From: Shouchella xiaoxiensis
GTDB lineage: Bacteria > Bacillota > Bacilli > Bacillales > Bacillaceae_D
Assembly: GCF_016907895.1 (NCBI RefSeq)
Contig: NZ_JAFBCV010000002.1
Location: 248,001-312,000 of the forward strand
Direction of reading: 5' to 3'
DNA length: 64,000 nt
Shown here: positions 35,272 to 43,969 of the stretch, in pieces
Layout of the letters: every line of letters begins with the position of its first letter
Numbering within the stretch: position 1 is the first letter of the stretch
Translations under genes and position numbers: made by a program
Notes under the pieces: generated by a model
Told to the model about the DNA's origin: nothing
Seen by the model: the letters and a program-made list of their open reading frames with translations, nothing else
Databases searched by the model: none

Positions 35272-37455
35272 ATGTTAATGAAATTAGAAGAAGCAGAACG
35301 CTGGCGACAGCGTCTGCTTGATGACGAGCAAGGGCAGATGACAGAAGAAAAAGCAGATAATCTCGTCAAACTGGCAACACTTCGCTTTGAACGACGCCAA
35401 GAATTTGATTTGTTTATGCAAGAATGGATGAATGAAACGAGTGTCTTTGCTGAATCACAGCAGCAATTTGCGGCTTTAAAAGAACGCGCCGTGTTTTTAC
35501 AGTGGAAACAGCAGGAGTGGCTGACGGAAGAGTGGCCCGCGCTCCGGGAAACGGATCAAGTGCGGGCAAAGCAGCAAAAGCTTGACGCTCTGCTTGAGCG
35601 GGCGAATCATGTGCTTGCAGATACAGAAACGACAAAGCAGCCTGAACTTAAGGTGCTGCACTCTCTACGCGATGAATTACAGGAGCTCATTAAAACAGCT
35701 GAAGCATTAAAGTCGAGCTTTCAAGGTCAATATTATTCAAAAAGCTTGTTTACCGAAGTAAGACAGAAGTTGGACGACATTCATTACCTGCAGCTCCAGT
35801 TTAATCAAGCGCTCGATCAGGCAACAGGGCAGCAGGACCCCTCTGCTCTGGCGCTTCTTGATGAAATGATTGGGATTGAGGAAATCAAGACTCGTGTGAA
35901 AAAGCTCTATGCCTTTTTAAAATACCAGCAAGAGCGGAAAGAGCTAGGTTTCCAAACAAATGCCTTATTAAATTTAAATATGATTGTCACCGGGAATCCA
36001 GGTACAGGAAAAACAACAATCGCCCGCTTGCTGGCGGCGATTTACCATGAGCTTGGCGTGCTTGAAAAGCCGAGCGTCTATGAAGTCGATCGGGCATCGC
36101 TTGTTGCAGGCTATGTTGGGCAAACCGAAGAACAGACTATGGCTGCGATTGAAAAAGCGGTCGGTGGCGTTCTATTTATTGATGAGGCGTACAGTCTAAA
36201 GCGGGAAGGACAGAGTGGCAATGATTATGGACAGGCCGTGATTGACACGCTTGTCTCGGCAATGACGAGCGGTGCATATGCTGGACGTTTTGCCGTTATC
36301 CTGGCCGGTTATCCGAAAGAAATGCGGACATTTATTCGCTCAAATCCTGGGTTGTCCAGTCGTTTTCCTGATCAGAATCACCTTCATTTACCGAACTACT
36401 CAAAAGAAGAATTGTGTTTGATTGGTGAAAAAAAAGCGCTAGATAATGATTTCGTGTTCACTCCAGACGCTTTAGTAAAAGTAGAAGCGGAAATTGAGCG
36501 GGCGCAAGTCGATCAATCATTCGGCAATGCTCGCGTTGTCGAGGACATTGTAAAAATGGCGATTTTTGAAAAAGGCGCAGAAGGACAGCAGCGAACCGAA
36601 ACTGACTTTGTGTTGCTGGAAGAACGCCACATCCGCTCAAGTCAAAACGAGCGGACCTACCGCGCGATGGATGAGTTAAATCAATTGATTGGCTTAACGA
36701 AAGTGAAAGAAGAAGTAAGCAAGCTGACCTCTTTTGCGAAAGTGAAAGAATCGCGCCGGCGTATGCAGCTTCCGGTACCACCGCTGCCGCTCCACACTGT
36801 CTTTTCTGGACCTCCTGGCACAGGAAAAACGACCGTTGCTAAGCTTTATGCGGAAGCTCTTAATGAGATCGGCTTACTAAAAAAAGGCCATCTTGTTACG
36901 GTTACACGAAGTGATCTTGTTAGTGGCTATATTGGCCAGACCGCAATCAAAACCAATGAAGTGATTCAAGATGCGCTTGGTGGCGTATTGTTCATTGATG
37001 AAGCCTATTCGCTCATACAGGGAGGAACCAACGACTACGGGGCGGAAGCAGTAACGACGCTCACGCAGGCGATGACCGAACATGAAGAAAACTTGATTGT
37101 GGTCTTTGCGGGTTACCAGCGAGAAATGCAGCAGCTCTTGCAAAGCAATCCAGGTTTGGAATCGCGCGTGCGGAAGGAAATTGAGTTTGTTGACTACAGC
37201 GGAGCCGAGTTATTTGAGATGATCAAGCAAAAAGCGTCTCAATACGGGTATACATGGACGAACGCCGCGCTCGTGCGGACAGAGGAACATTTTCAACAGG
37301 AGTCCATCAAAGGCAACGGCCGCTATGTCGCACGTTTATTTGAAAACATGATTCAAGCGCATGCGGTTCGACTAGCAAACGAGGAAACAAACTCAGCAAC
37401 GTTAATGGAGATTACAGAGGACGACCTAGATCGAGTTTTAACGACCGATGCTTAG
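35272..37455 (+). CDS. Tandem AAA+ ATPase, SpoVK/CbxX type
   Basis: About 727 aa. The N-terminal 190 residues are charged and helical, likely coiled coil. Two CbxX/CfxQ AAA+ modules follow: Walker A GNPGTGKTT near 242 and GPPGTGKTT near 515; Walker B GGVLFIDEAYSL occurs in both. Each module has its own sensor and Arg-finger motifs (SNPGLSSRF, SNPGLESRV). AGGAGGTGA precedes ATG 35272. The partner gene is the CopD-like membrane protein upstream. This pair is not part of the B. subtilis sspN-yneP segment. Role unknown. Confidence 0.82.
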   Translation: MLMKLEEAERWRQRLLDDEQGQMTEEKADNLVKLATLRFERRQEFDLFMQEWMNETSVFAESQQQFAALKERAVFLQWKQQEWLTEEWPALRETDQVRAKQQKLDALLERANHVLADTETTKQPELKVLHSLRDELQELIKTAEALKSSFQGQYYSKSLFTEVRQKLDDIHYLQLQFNQALDQATGQQDPSALALLDEMIGIEEIKTRVKKLYAFLKYQQERKELGFQTNALLNLNMIVTGNPGTGKTTIARLLAAIYHELGVLEKPSVYEVDRASLVAGYVGQTEEQTMAAIEKAVGGVLFIDEAYSLKREGQSGNDYGQAVIDTLVSAMTSGAYAGRFAVILAGYPKEMRTFIRSNPGLSSRFPDQNHLHLPNYSKEELCLIGEKKALDNDFVFTPDALVKVEAEIERAQVDQSFGNARVVEDIVKMAIFEKGAEGQQRTETDFVLLEERHIRSSQNERTYRAMDELNQLIGLTKVKEEVSKLTSFAKVKESRRRMQLPVPPLPLHTVFSGPPGTGKTTVAKLYAEALNEIGLLKKGHLVTVTRSDLVSGYIGQTAIKTNEVIQDALGGVLFIDEAYSLIQGGTNDYGAEAVTTLTQAMTEHEENLIVVFAGYQREMQQLLQSNPGLESRVRKEIEFVDYSGAELFEMIKQKASQYGYTWTNAALVRTEEHFQQESIKGNGRYVARLFENMIQAHAVRLANEETNSATLMEITEDDLDRVLTTDA

Positions 37456-37703
37456 TTGGGTCTTAGCACTTCAATGTAACCAGCTGCGTCTAGCGCTGTA
37501 AGGGCTAGGTGTAGCTGGGTTTCCTCTACAGGCATCGCTTGAAAAAACGCTTCATCGACCACATCACGATTGGAGGCGTAGAGGTGAAGCATTAATCCAA
37601 TCGCTTCTGCCGGTAGCTGGGAGTCATTAAACAAATCGGTCGGAATGGAAATGCTGTTATGGTCATTTAATGTATGGGCAAACCGTTTAATCAACACACG
37701 CAT
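37452..37703 (-). CDS. Hypothetical small winged-helix-like protein
   Basis: 83 aa from ATG 37703, which has AAAGGA upstream, although spaced about 13 nt; ATG 37727 lacks one. The sequence has short helices ending ALTALDAAGYIEVLR, reminiscent of a winged-helix wing, but no family was recognised. The 3' end overlaps the AAA+ gene by 4 bp, convergent. Confidence 0.55.
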   Translation of the reverse strand: MRVLIKRFAHTLNDHNSISIPTDLFNDSQLPAEAIGLMLHLYASNRDVVDEAFFQAMPVEETQLHLALTALDAAGYIEVLRPN

Positions 37704-37932
37704 AGGAAAAAAACCGTCCTTTCTCATCTATGAAAAGTATAGCAGAGAAATGTCGAAATCGCGCTGATAAAACGTCTTTTTGCCGAAAAAAAGTAGCTGA
37801 TTTTCCGAAGAGAGTATTTTTTTGTAACGTTTTTCGACTAATGATATAATGCTTGTTACATCTATGTGCAAGTGGGTATGATAATAGAGAGAAGAAATAG
37901 GATAGAGGGAACAGATTGGAGGTAGACCGTTT

Positions 37933-38358
37933 TTGCCGAAAAAAACAACTATAGAGGCGAAGCCGCAGTATGCGGACACCGACATGATGGGTGTGGTGTA
38001 CCACGCCAATTATTTAAAGTATTTTGAGCTTGGGCGGACAGCCTTTATCGAAGCCGCAGGTTACAGCTATGTTCAAATGGAAGAAGAAGGCTATTTTGCT
38101 CCAGTGTATGACGCGTATGCGAAATACAAACAGCCGTTAAAGTATGGCGATGTGGCGACGATTGTTACCTGGTTGACGCTTAATGACGGTGTGAAAACCA
38201 TTTATACATACGAGATTCGCAACCAGAATGATGAAGTGTGCGTGACGGGCTATACAACTCACGTCATTGTGAAAAAAGACACATTTCGCCCCGTTCCATT
38301 TAAACGAGCGTTTCCGGAGTGGTTTAAAACCTATCAAGCTTTAATGGATCAAGACTAA
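37933..38358 (+). CDS. yneP: Acyl-CoA thioesterase, YbgC/4HBT hotdog family
   Basis: 141-aa single hotdog domain. The catalytic motif YADTDMMGVVYHANYLKYFE near the N-terminus contains the Asp typical of 4-hydroxybenzoyl-CoA thioesterase folds. TTG start at 37933 behind GGAGGTAG. Overlaps yneQ by one base. Position matches B. subtilis yneP. It hydrolyses short acyl-CoAs; the physiological substrate is unknown. Confidence 0.88.
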   Translation: MPKKTTIEAKPQYADTDMMGVVYHANYLKYFELGRTAFIEAAGYSYVQMEEEGYFAPVYDAYAKYKQPLKYGDVATIVTWLTLNDGVKTIYTYEIRNQNDEVCVTGYTTHVIVKKDTFRPVPFKRAFPEWFKTYQALMDQD

Positions 38359-38660
38359 TGGCCTTTGGTATAAAGCGGGCAGAATTACAGGAATGGAAAG
38401 CAAGAGCTGCTTCCGGTGAGATTGCTTTTCTCACGCATTACTGGCATGATCCCCGTTTCCCAGACTACACAACCGTTACAAAAGTAGCTTGTTTGGATTT
38501 GGACCGGCTTGCGCACTGGGGAGAGCGCTACGGTCTAAAACGGGAGTGGATTGATTACCGCGAGCAGTTTTCACATTACGATTTGCTCGGTGAAACACAA
38601 CAACAGATTTTGCAGGCAGAAGGCAAGCTCTGGCAGCTGGAGCGACTGCAACCACGTTAA
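38358..38660 (+). CDS. yneQ: YneQ-like protein
   Basis: 100 aa. MAFGIKRAELQEWKARAASG, LTHYWHDPRFPDYTTVTKVAC and HYDLLGE are the conserved blocks of YneQ. The start overlaps the yneP stop, so they are translationally coupled. No function is known for the family. Confidence 0.82.
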   Translation: MAFGIKRAELQEWKARAASGEIAFLTHYWHDPRFPDYTTVTKVACLDLDRLAHWGERYGLKREWIDYREQFSHYDLLGETQQQILQAEGKLWQLERLQPR

Positions 38661-38674
38661 TGGAGGGTGTTAGA

Positions 38675-39499
38675 ATGAAGGTCAATCAAGATTCAATACG
38701 CCAAGATTTATTTTCGCAAGCGGACGTTTCTCCCACAGAAGAGATTAAACGCAGAGTCGATTTTCTCAAAGAATACACGTTAAAATCAGGCACTAGAGGG
38801 TTTGTGCTCGGCATCTCCGGCGGGCAAGATTCAACGCTTGCGGCAAAATTAGCGCAAATGGCCGTGCATGAATTAAACGAAGAGCAGAGCGAGACCTATA
38901 CGTTTCATGCGGTCCGTCTGCCATATGGTGTTCAGCATGACGAAGACGATGCTCAAGCCGCACTTTCGTTTATTGAAGCAGATAAAGTGCACACCGTGAA
39001 CATCAAACCAGCGGTTGATGCCTCGGAACAAGCGTTTAAAGATGCGACCGGTGAGGCATTAACTGGATTCTTAAAAGGGAATACAAAAGCAAGAGAGCGC
39101 ATGAAAGTCCAGTTTGATCTTGCGGCTCACTTCAAAGCACTTGTGATTGGAACGGATCATGCGGCAGAGGCAGTCACGGGCTTTTTTACAAAGTTTGGTG
39201 ATGGTGCCTGTGACGTTGCCCCATTGTTTGGCTTAACAAAAGGGCAGGGCAAAGAGCTTCTAAAAGAGCTCGGTGCGCCGGAGTTCCTTTATACAAAAGT
39301 TCCTACGGCTGATTTGGAAGACGATAAGCCGGGCTTACCAGATGAAGAAGCATTAGGCATGACGTATGAACAGATTGATGCTTACTTAGAAGGCAAGCCG
39401 CTTGAAGCAGAATTAACAGAAAAGCTAGAGGCGCGCTATGCGGCAACGGAGCATAAACGCCAGACACCTGTAACAGTTTACGATACGTGGTGGAAGTAA
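38675..39499 (+). CDS. nadE: NH3-dependent NAD+ synthetase
   Basis: 274-aa enzyme of the N-type ATP pyrophosphatase family that amidates deamido-NAD to NAD+. P-loop SGGQDSTLAAKLA lies near 46-58, with GTDHAAEAVTGFFTKFGDG and KVPTADLEDD typical of bacterial NadE. There is no glutaminase domain, so it uses ammonia. ATG 38675 follows GGAGGGTG; a frame from 38660 is less likely. Directly after yneQ. Confidence 0.95.
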   Translation: MKVNQDSIRQDLFSQADVSPTEEIKRRVDFLKEYTLKSGTRGFVLGISGGQDSTLAAKLAQMAVHELNEEQSETYTFHAVRLPYGVQHDEDDAQAALSFIEADKVHTVNIKPAVDASEQAFKDATGEALTGFLKGNTKARERMKVQFDLAAHFKALVIGTDHAAEAVTGFFTKFGDGACDVAPLFGLTKGQGKELLKELGAPEFLYTKVPTADLEDDKPGLPDEEALGMTYEQIDAYLEGKPLEAELTEKLEARYAATEHKRQTPVTVYDTWWK

Positions 39500-39575
39500 A
39501 ACAGGAATAGAGACAGACAACCTGTCATAGAATGAAGCGTGAAGAAACAGTGTGAATAGACAGGGAGAGGAAGCA

Positions 39576-40049
39576 ATGAAAGAAAAAGTATTGGTGTTGT
39601 TAGGACTTGTCCTATGTTTGCTGCTGATTATTGGCTTTACAAAAGGATTTAATGAATCATCAGAAGAGACGACAACGAATGGAGAACAACAAATCGATAC
39701 GAACCTGCAACAAGAAATATCGGGTTTAGGTATTCGCGTGAATGGTGTAACTTATGAAGAAGAAAAAGCGGACGAGCTTGTCGTTAAGGTTGATCTAACG
39801 ATTGAAAACAAGCGCGATTCCAGCGTCAATTTCACACCGATGAATATGTCCTTGATGGACAGCGAGCATTATTCGTATTCTCATGCATCGCATATTGATA
39901 CAAAAGGAATATTAAGCGGTCAGCTTGGTGCCGGTCGTTCAGTATCTGGAGAATTGGCCTTCATCGTCCCAAAAGGAACGGAGTTTGAGCTGATTTATAC
40001 CGACCATTTCCGTGAAGGGCAGCTCTTTTTTCCAATTGAATTAGACTAA
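39576..40049 (+). CDS. Hypothetical secreted or membrane-anchored DUF4352-like protein
   Basis: 157 aa: N-terminal hydrophobic segment (about 5-23) without a lipobox Cys, a short Glu/Thr-rich linker and a beta-rich domain with VTYEEEKADELVVKVDLTIENK and a Gly-rich SGQLGAGRSVSGELAF, as in DUF4352/immunoglobulin-like extracellular domains. ATG 39576 follows GGGAGAGGAAG. Probably anchored outside the membrane. Function unknown. Confidence 0.7.
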   Translation: MKEKVLVLLGLVLCLLLIIGFTKGFNESSEETTTNGEQQIDTNLQQEISGLGIRVNGVTYEEEKADELVVKVDLTIENKRDSSVNFTPMNMSLMDSEHYSYSHASHIDTKGILSGQLGAGRSVSGELAFIVPKGTEFELIYTDHFREGQLFFPIELD

Positions 40050-40053
40050 AAGC

Positions 40054-40083
40054 AAGTCCCGGTTGCTTACCGGGGCTTTTTTT
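40054..40083 (+). terminator. Terminator after the DUF4352-like gene
   Basis: AGTCCCGGT pairs with ACCGGGGCT, one wobble, followed by T7. Confidence 0.85.
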
Positions 40084-40140
40084 GCTACATAAGGAGTAGC
40101 GCTTACGCTATAATAAAAGCGAGATGAAGGGGGCAATACG

Positions 40141-41325
40141 ATGCTTGAAGCAAAAGGAACATACAATAAAGCGAAAATTTTTACAGATACAGTCGATGAG
40201 ACGGCCCTTGCGCAAATTACCGAACTTTGCAACCAACCATTTGTTGAAGGGGAGTCCATTCGAATCATGCCTGATACCCACGCAGGGGCAGGCTGCACAA
40301 TCGGAACAACGATGACGATTCGCGATAAGATTGTTCCAAACCTCGTTGGTGTTGATATTGGTTGTGGAATGGAAGTCGCTATAATGAAGCAAAACAAAGC
40401 AGACGTACACTTTGACCAGTTGGATGAAACGATTCGTTCGCATGTCCCAAATGGCTTCGGAATACGTCAATCCGCGCATCCCTTTGCCAAAGAGGTCATG
40501 TTTGATCACGTTCGCGCTCCTTTTAAGCGAGACCGAGCGGAAAAAAGCATTGGCACGCTAGGTGGGGGAAATCATTTCATCGAACTGAACGAGTGGAACG
40601 ATCACGTTGTTCTGGTAATTCACTCGGGTTCACGCAATTTAGGGAAACAAATTGCAGAATATTATCAGAATCGTGCGTATGATGAGTTAAGTCACGCTAC
40701 CGATCAACGAGATGAGCTCATTACGCGCTTAAAACGAGAAGGACGGCAAGCAGAAATTGAACAAGAGCTAGCACGAATAAAGCAGCCATTTGTACATAAA
40801 GACCTTGCTTATTTGCAAGGAGACGGCTTTGACGACTATATGAACGACATGGCGATCGCCCAGCACTATGCTGCGCTAAACCGCAAAGCAATGATTGATG
40901 AAATCGTCCAACGCATGAACTGGCAAGTTGTTGATGGCTTCACGACAATTCATAACTATATTGATATGGAGCAGCGCATTTTGCGCAAAGGAGCCATTTC
41001 CGCGCAAAAGGATGAGCGCGTTATTATTCCGATTAATATGCGCGACGGCAGCATCATCGCCACAGGCAAAGGCAATGCCGATTGGAATTATTCCGGTCCC
41101 CACGGTGCTGGCAGGCTAATGAGCCGTTCGAAAGCAAAGAAAACGCTACAAGTAGGGGAGTTTCGCCATACGATGCAGCGTGTATGGAGCACATCCGTTT
41201 CGGAACAGACGCTTGACGAAGCGCCAATGGCGTATAAGCCGCTGGCTGACATTATTAAACATACGAAAGATACCATTGACGTAACTGCGGTCATTAAGCC
41301 GTTGTACAATTTTAAAGCGAATTAG
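40141..41325 (+). CDS. rtcB: RtcB-family RNA ligase
   Basis: 394-aa RtcB-type ligase, shorter than E. coli RtcB (about 408) and of the bacterial RtcB2-like form. Seen: Mn-binding DIGCGMEVAI, GGGNHFIE and HSGSRNLG blocks and the guanylylated-His region GPHGAGRLMSRSKA near residue 320. It joins 2',3'-cyclic phosphate or 3'-phosphate RNA ends to 5'-OH ends. No archease or RtcA gene is nearby. It is followed after 16 bp by an AAC(3)-like gene, probably in one operon. Confidence 0.9.
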   Translation: MLEAKGTYNKAKIFTDTVDETALAQITELCNQPFVEGESIRIMPDTHAGAGCTIGTTMTIRDKIVPNLVGVDIGCGMEVAIMKQNKADVHFDQLDETIRSHVPNGFGIRQSAHPFAKEVMFDHVRAPFKRDRAEKSIGTLGGGNHFIELNEWNDHVVLVIHSGSRNLGKQIAEYYQNRAYDELSHATDQRDELITRLKREGRQAEIEQELARIKQPFVHKDLAYLQGDGFDDYMNDMAIAQHYAALNRKAMIDEIVQRMNWQVVDGFTTIHNYIDMEQRILRKGAISAQKDERVIIPINMRDGSIIATGKGNADWNYSGPHGAGRLMSRSKAKKTLQVGEFRHTMQRVWSTSVSEQTLDEAPMAYKPLADIIKHTKDTIDVTAVIKPLYNFKAN

Positions 41326-41341
41326 GTAAAGGGGTAGCCAA

Positions 41342-42151
41342 ATGAATCCAGAAAACCAGAACAACCAATTACAAACAAGAGAAACAATCGCACGTGATCT
41401 AGAGGCGCTTGGCCTAAAAAAAGGCATGCTCGTTCTCGTCCACTCTTCGCTAAAATCCCTTGGCTGGGTGTGCGGGGGACAACTTGCTGTTATTCAAGCT
41501 TTGCAAGACGTCGTGACCGAAGCCGGAACCATTATCATGCCAACCCACAGTGCCGATCTGACCGATCCTGCTGAGTGGTGCAATCCACCCGTTCCAGACG
41601 AGTGGGTGCCAGAAATCATCGCGCAAATGCCAGCATATGATCAAGAGCGTACACCGACAATGGCCATGGGGGCGATTCCAGAAGCGTTTCGGACTTATCC
41701 TGACGTAAAACGAAGCAACCATCCGATTCATTCCTTCGCCGTCTGGGGCAAAGATCAAGCAATCATTGCGCAAAACCATTCATTAAACAACGGACTCGGC
41801 GAAGAGTCACCGATTGGCTATGTGTATGCGAACGGCGGCTATGTGCTGATGCTCGGTACCGGTTATGAAACAAATACGTCGATGCATTATGCCGAGCATT
41901 TCGTCCCAGAAATAAAACAAATCAAGCAAAAAAGTCCGATTATCGAAAATGGAGCGCGCATCTGGAAAGAATACAGTGAACCAGCCTATGATGAGACGCA
42001 CTTCGCCTCGATTGGCGCTCTGTATGAAAAAGAATACGATGTAACAACAGGACTCGTTGGCCAAGCGACTGCGCGGCTTGTGAATCAAACAGAGCTAGTT
42101 GATTTTACGAAAAGAAAGTTGATCGAAAAAGCTGCAATGACAATTAAGTAA
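41342..42151 (+). CDS. AAC(3)-type acetyltransferase (YokD-like)
   Basis: 269-aa member of the antibiotic acetyltransferase family. Seen: VHSSLKSLGWVCGG near the N-terminus, PTHSADLTDPAEW, the RSNHPIHSFAVWG block with conserved His, and GYVLMLGTGYETNTSMHYAE. The family includes aminoglycoside 3-N-acetyltransferases, but chromosomal Bacillus members such as YokD often have unknown substrates. Resistance should not be assumed. AAAGGGG precedes ATG 41342. Confidence 0.85.
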   Translation: MNPENQNNQLQTRETIARDLEALGLKKGMLVLVHSSLKSLGWVCGGQLAVIQALQDVVTEAGTIIMPTHSADLTDPAEWCNPPVPDEWVPEIIAQMPAYDQERTPTMAMGAIPEAFRTYPDVKRSNHPIHSFAVWGKDQAIIAQNHSLNNGLGEESPIGYVYANGGYVLMLGTGYETNTSMHYAEHFVPEIKQIKQKSPIIENGARIWKEYSEPAYDETHFASIGALYEKEYDVTTGLVGQATARLVNQTELVDFTKRKLIEKAAMTIK

Positions 42152-42162
42152 ATGTTCCTTAA

Positions 42163-42197
42163 CGAGTGGTTCTTGATCAGTGCTGCTCGTTTTTTCT
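42163..42197 (+). terminator. Possible terminator after the AAC(3)-like gene
   Basis: AACGAG and CTCGTT bracket a long loop, followed by TTTTTC. The rest of the 234-bp gap (42152-42385) shows nothing clear. Confidence 0.4.
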
Positions 42198-42385
42198 TGA
42201 TTTATCATTGTTGTTTAACAGCTACTCAAAGCTTAAAACCCCCACAGTCAGTCACAAGCTTTTGGACGACCCATGGGGCGTGTCGAATTAGACTCTCTAT
42301 ATAGAAAGAGCACATTGCTTTTCTGATTAAATGAAACCGTTTAAACTATAACTATTCAGATAAAAAAGAAAGAAGGGGGCTTTTT

Positions 42386-43423
42386 ATGCGAACAGCTGAA
42401 TCCTTACAGAAAACATTTTTAACATTTGCTGAATTGGAGTGCAAGGGCTCAAGCGAGCTGTATTACGAGTTAGCGCAGAAAATCGCGCTCGATGCGGATT
42501 TACTGGAGCTCTGTCAGACTGAGAAGCGAGGACAACCGATCCCCAATTTATTATTTGGTGCGGTCCATTATTTGCTACTGCGTGGCAGTGATCACCCGCT
42601 AAAGCAGTTTTACCCGAGCGTTGTGGCTCATCCAGATCAAACAGGGGATACGTTTGCGGCATTTAAAGAATTTTGTTTGTCTCATCAAGAAGAAATCGAA
42701 CAGCTGCTGCAAACAAAGATTGTTCAAACGAATGAAGTGCGGCGCTGCGCGTATTTGTATCCTGTTTTTTCAGCCGTTTATGAAAAAACACAAAAGCCAA
42801 TCGCACTAATCGAAATCGGCACAAGTGCAGGGCTGCAGCTGTTTTGGGACAAGTATGCGTATGCGTACGGAGATGGCAATACATATGGAAATGAGAAGTC
42901 AAGCCTTCTGCTAACGACAGCGATTAAAAGCGAGGTGCGCCCGCCTATGCCTAATGAGGTGCCACCTGTTACCGACCGGTTTGGCTTGGATTTAAACACA
43001 ATTGATTTACATAACGAAGACGAGAAGCAGTGGCTAAAAGCGTTAATTTGGCCGGATCATCAAGAGCGACTTGCTCTATTTGAGCAGGCGGCAACCTACG
43101 TTCTGGAAGGCTCGGTTCATTTTAAGGACGGCGACGGAATTGCCCAACTCGAAACCATTGCCAACATGATTGATAAGGACAGCACGATCTGCATTTTTCA
43201 CACGCATGTGGCGAATCAGCTACCAGCTGAAGCAAAAGAGCGCTTGCTCAACACACTTGCTGCCATTGGTCAGACGCGGGACGTGTTTCACATTTACAAC
43301 AATATGACTGATCCCTACCTACACGGGGATGCGATAATTAATGGTACGGAAAGAAAACAGACGCTTGCGGTCACAGAAGGCCATGGCAAGTGGGTCGAGT
43401 GGCTCACAGATAAACTCTTTTAA
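42386..43423 (+). CDS. DUF2332 protein
   Basis: 345 aa matching the DUF2332 family: GAVHYLLLRGSDHPL, the methyltransferase-like IEIGTSAGLQL motif near 145 and IFHTHVANQLP near 270. The GTSAGL block suggests a Rossmann-like, SAM-binding fold, but activity is unproven. AAGGGGG precedes ATG 42386. It is followed closely by a DinB-family protein. Confidence 0.78.
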   Translation: MRTAESLQKTFLTFAELECKGSSELYYELAQKIALDADLLELCQTEKRGQPIPNLLFGAVHYLLLRGSDHPLKQFYPSVVAHPDQTGDTFAAFKEFCLSHQEEIEQLLQTKIVQTNEVRRCAYLYPVFSAVYEKTQKPIALIEIGTSAGLQLFWDKYAYAYGDGNTYGNEKSSLLLTTAIKSEVRPPMPNEVPPVTDRFGLDLNTIDLHNEDEKQWLKALIWPDHQERLALFEQAATYVLEGSVHFKDGDGIAQLETIANMIDKDSTICIFHTHVANQLPAEAKERLLNTLAAIGQTRDVFHIYNNMTDPYLHGDAIINGTERKQTLAVTEGHGKWVEWLTDKLF

Positions 43424-43435
43424 GCCGGAGGAACG

Positions 43436-43969
43436 ATGATGACGATTGATTTGAAAAAAGACAGCGAGATGACGCCACTTATTGGCTTGTTCGTAGCGAT
43501 GGTCGAAGAGAATTTTCTCCGCTTAACGAGAAGTTTGGAAGGGGTCAGCCCGGACGAATTGATTTACACCGGATTAAGTCACGATGCCAACAGCATAGCC
43601 CAGCTGCTTAAGCATTTAGCCTACGTTGATTTGAACTGGGTTTACCGCATTAAAGGTGATGCGATGCCGCTCTCTGTGGAATGCGCATACGGACCGATGG
43701 TAGATGAAAACGGACAGTTACCTAAGGTGGAAAATCGCACGCTAGAAGACTTGCTTTCCGCTTATGAATATGTATTGGAACAACTAAAAGAAGAATGCCG
43801 GAAGCGAACCGATGCCGAACTCCAAAAAACCGTTGCCTATGAAGAAGGAAAAACAGCAACGATTCAGTGGGGCATTTGGCATATGGCTGATCATAGCCGC
43901 TACCATCAGGCGCATATCAATCAATTAAGAAGCTGGTTTAAGCAGGAACGTGGGATAAGATGTAGCTAA
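43436..43969 (+). CDS. DinB/YfiT-family metal-binding protein
   Basis: 177-aa four-helix-bundle protein. Metal-ligand histidines appear as LLKHLAYVDLNW in helix 2 and WHMADHSRYHQAHINQL in helix 4. These proteins resemble bacillithiol- or mycothiol-dependent transferases. Not related to DNA polymerase DinB. It starts 12 bp after the DUF2332 gene behind CCGGAGG and overlaps the next, convergent gene by 4 bp. Confidence 0.85.
   Translation: MMTIDLKKDSEMTPLIGLFVAMVEENFLRLTRSLEGVSPDELIYTGLSHDANSIAQLLKHLAYVDLNWVYRIKGDAMPLSVECAYGPMVDENGQLPKVENRTLEDLLSAYEYVLEQLKEECRKRTDAELQKTVAYEEGKTATIQWGIWHMADHSRYHQAHINQLRSWFKQERGIRCS

Noticed and set aside
35272-37455. Type VII secretion ATPase EccA
   Set aside because: The CbxX-type modules are similar, but there are no WXG100, EccC or EccB genes around, and EccA has a single AAA+ module behind a TPR domain.
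41342-42151. Acquired aminoglycoside resistance gene
   Set aside because: The gene is of the AAC(3) fold, but it sits in a chromosomal operon without mobile elements, and YokD-like relatives need not modify antibiotics.
43436-43969. Second DNA polymerase IV because of the DinB family name
   Set aside because: It is a four-helix DinB/YfiT metal protein unrelated to the Y-family polymerase; the real dinB is at 13192.
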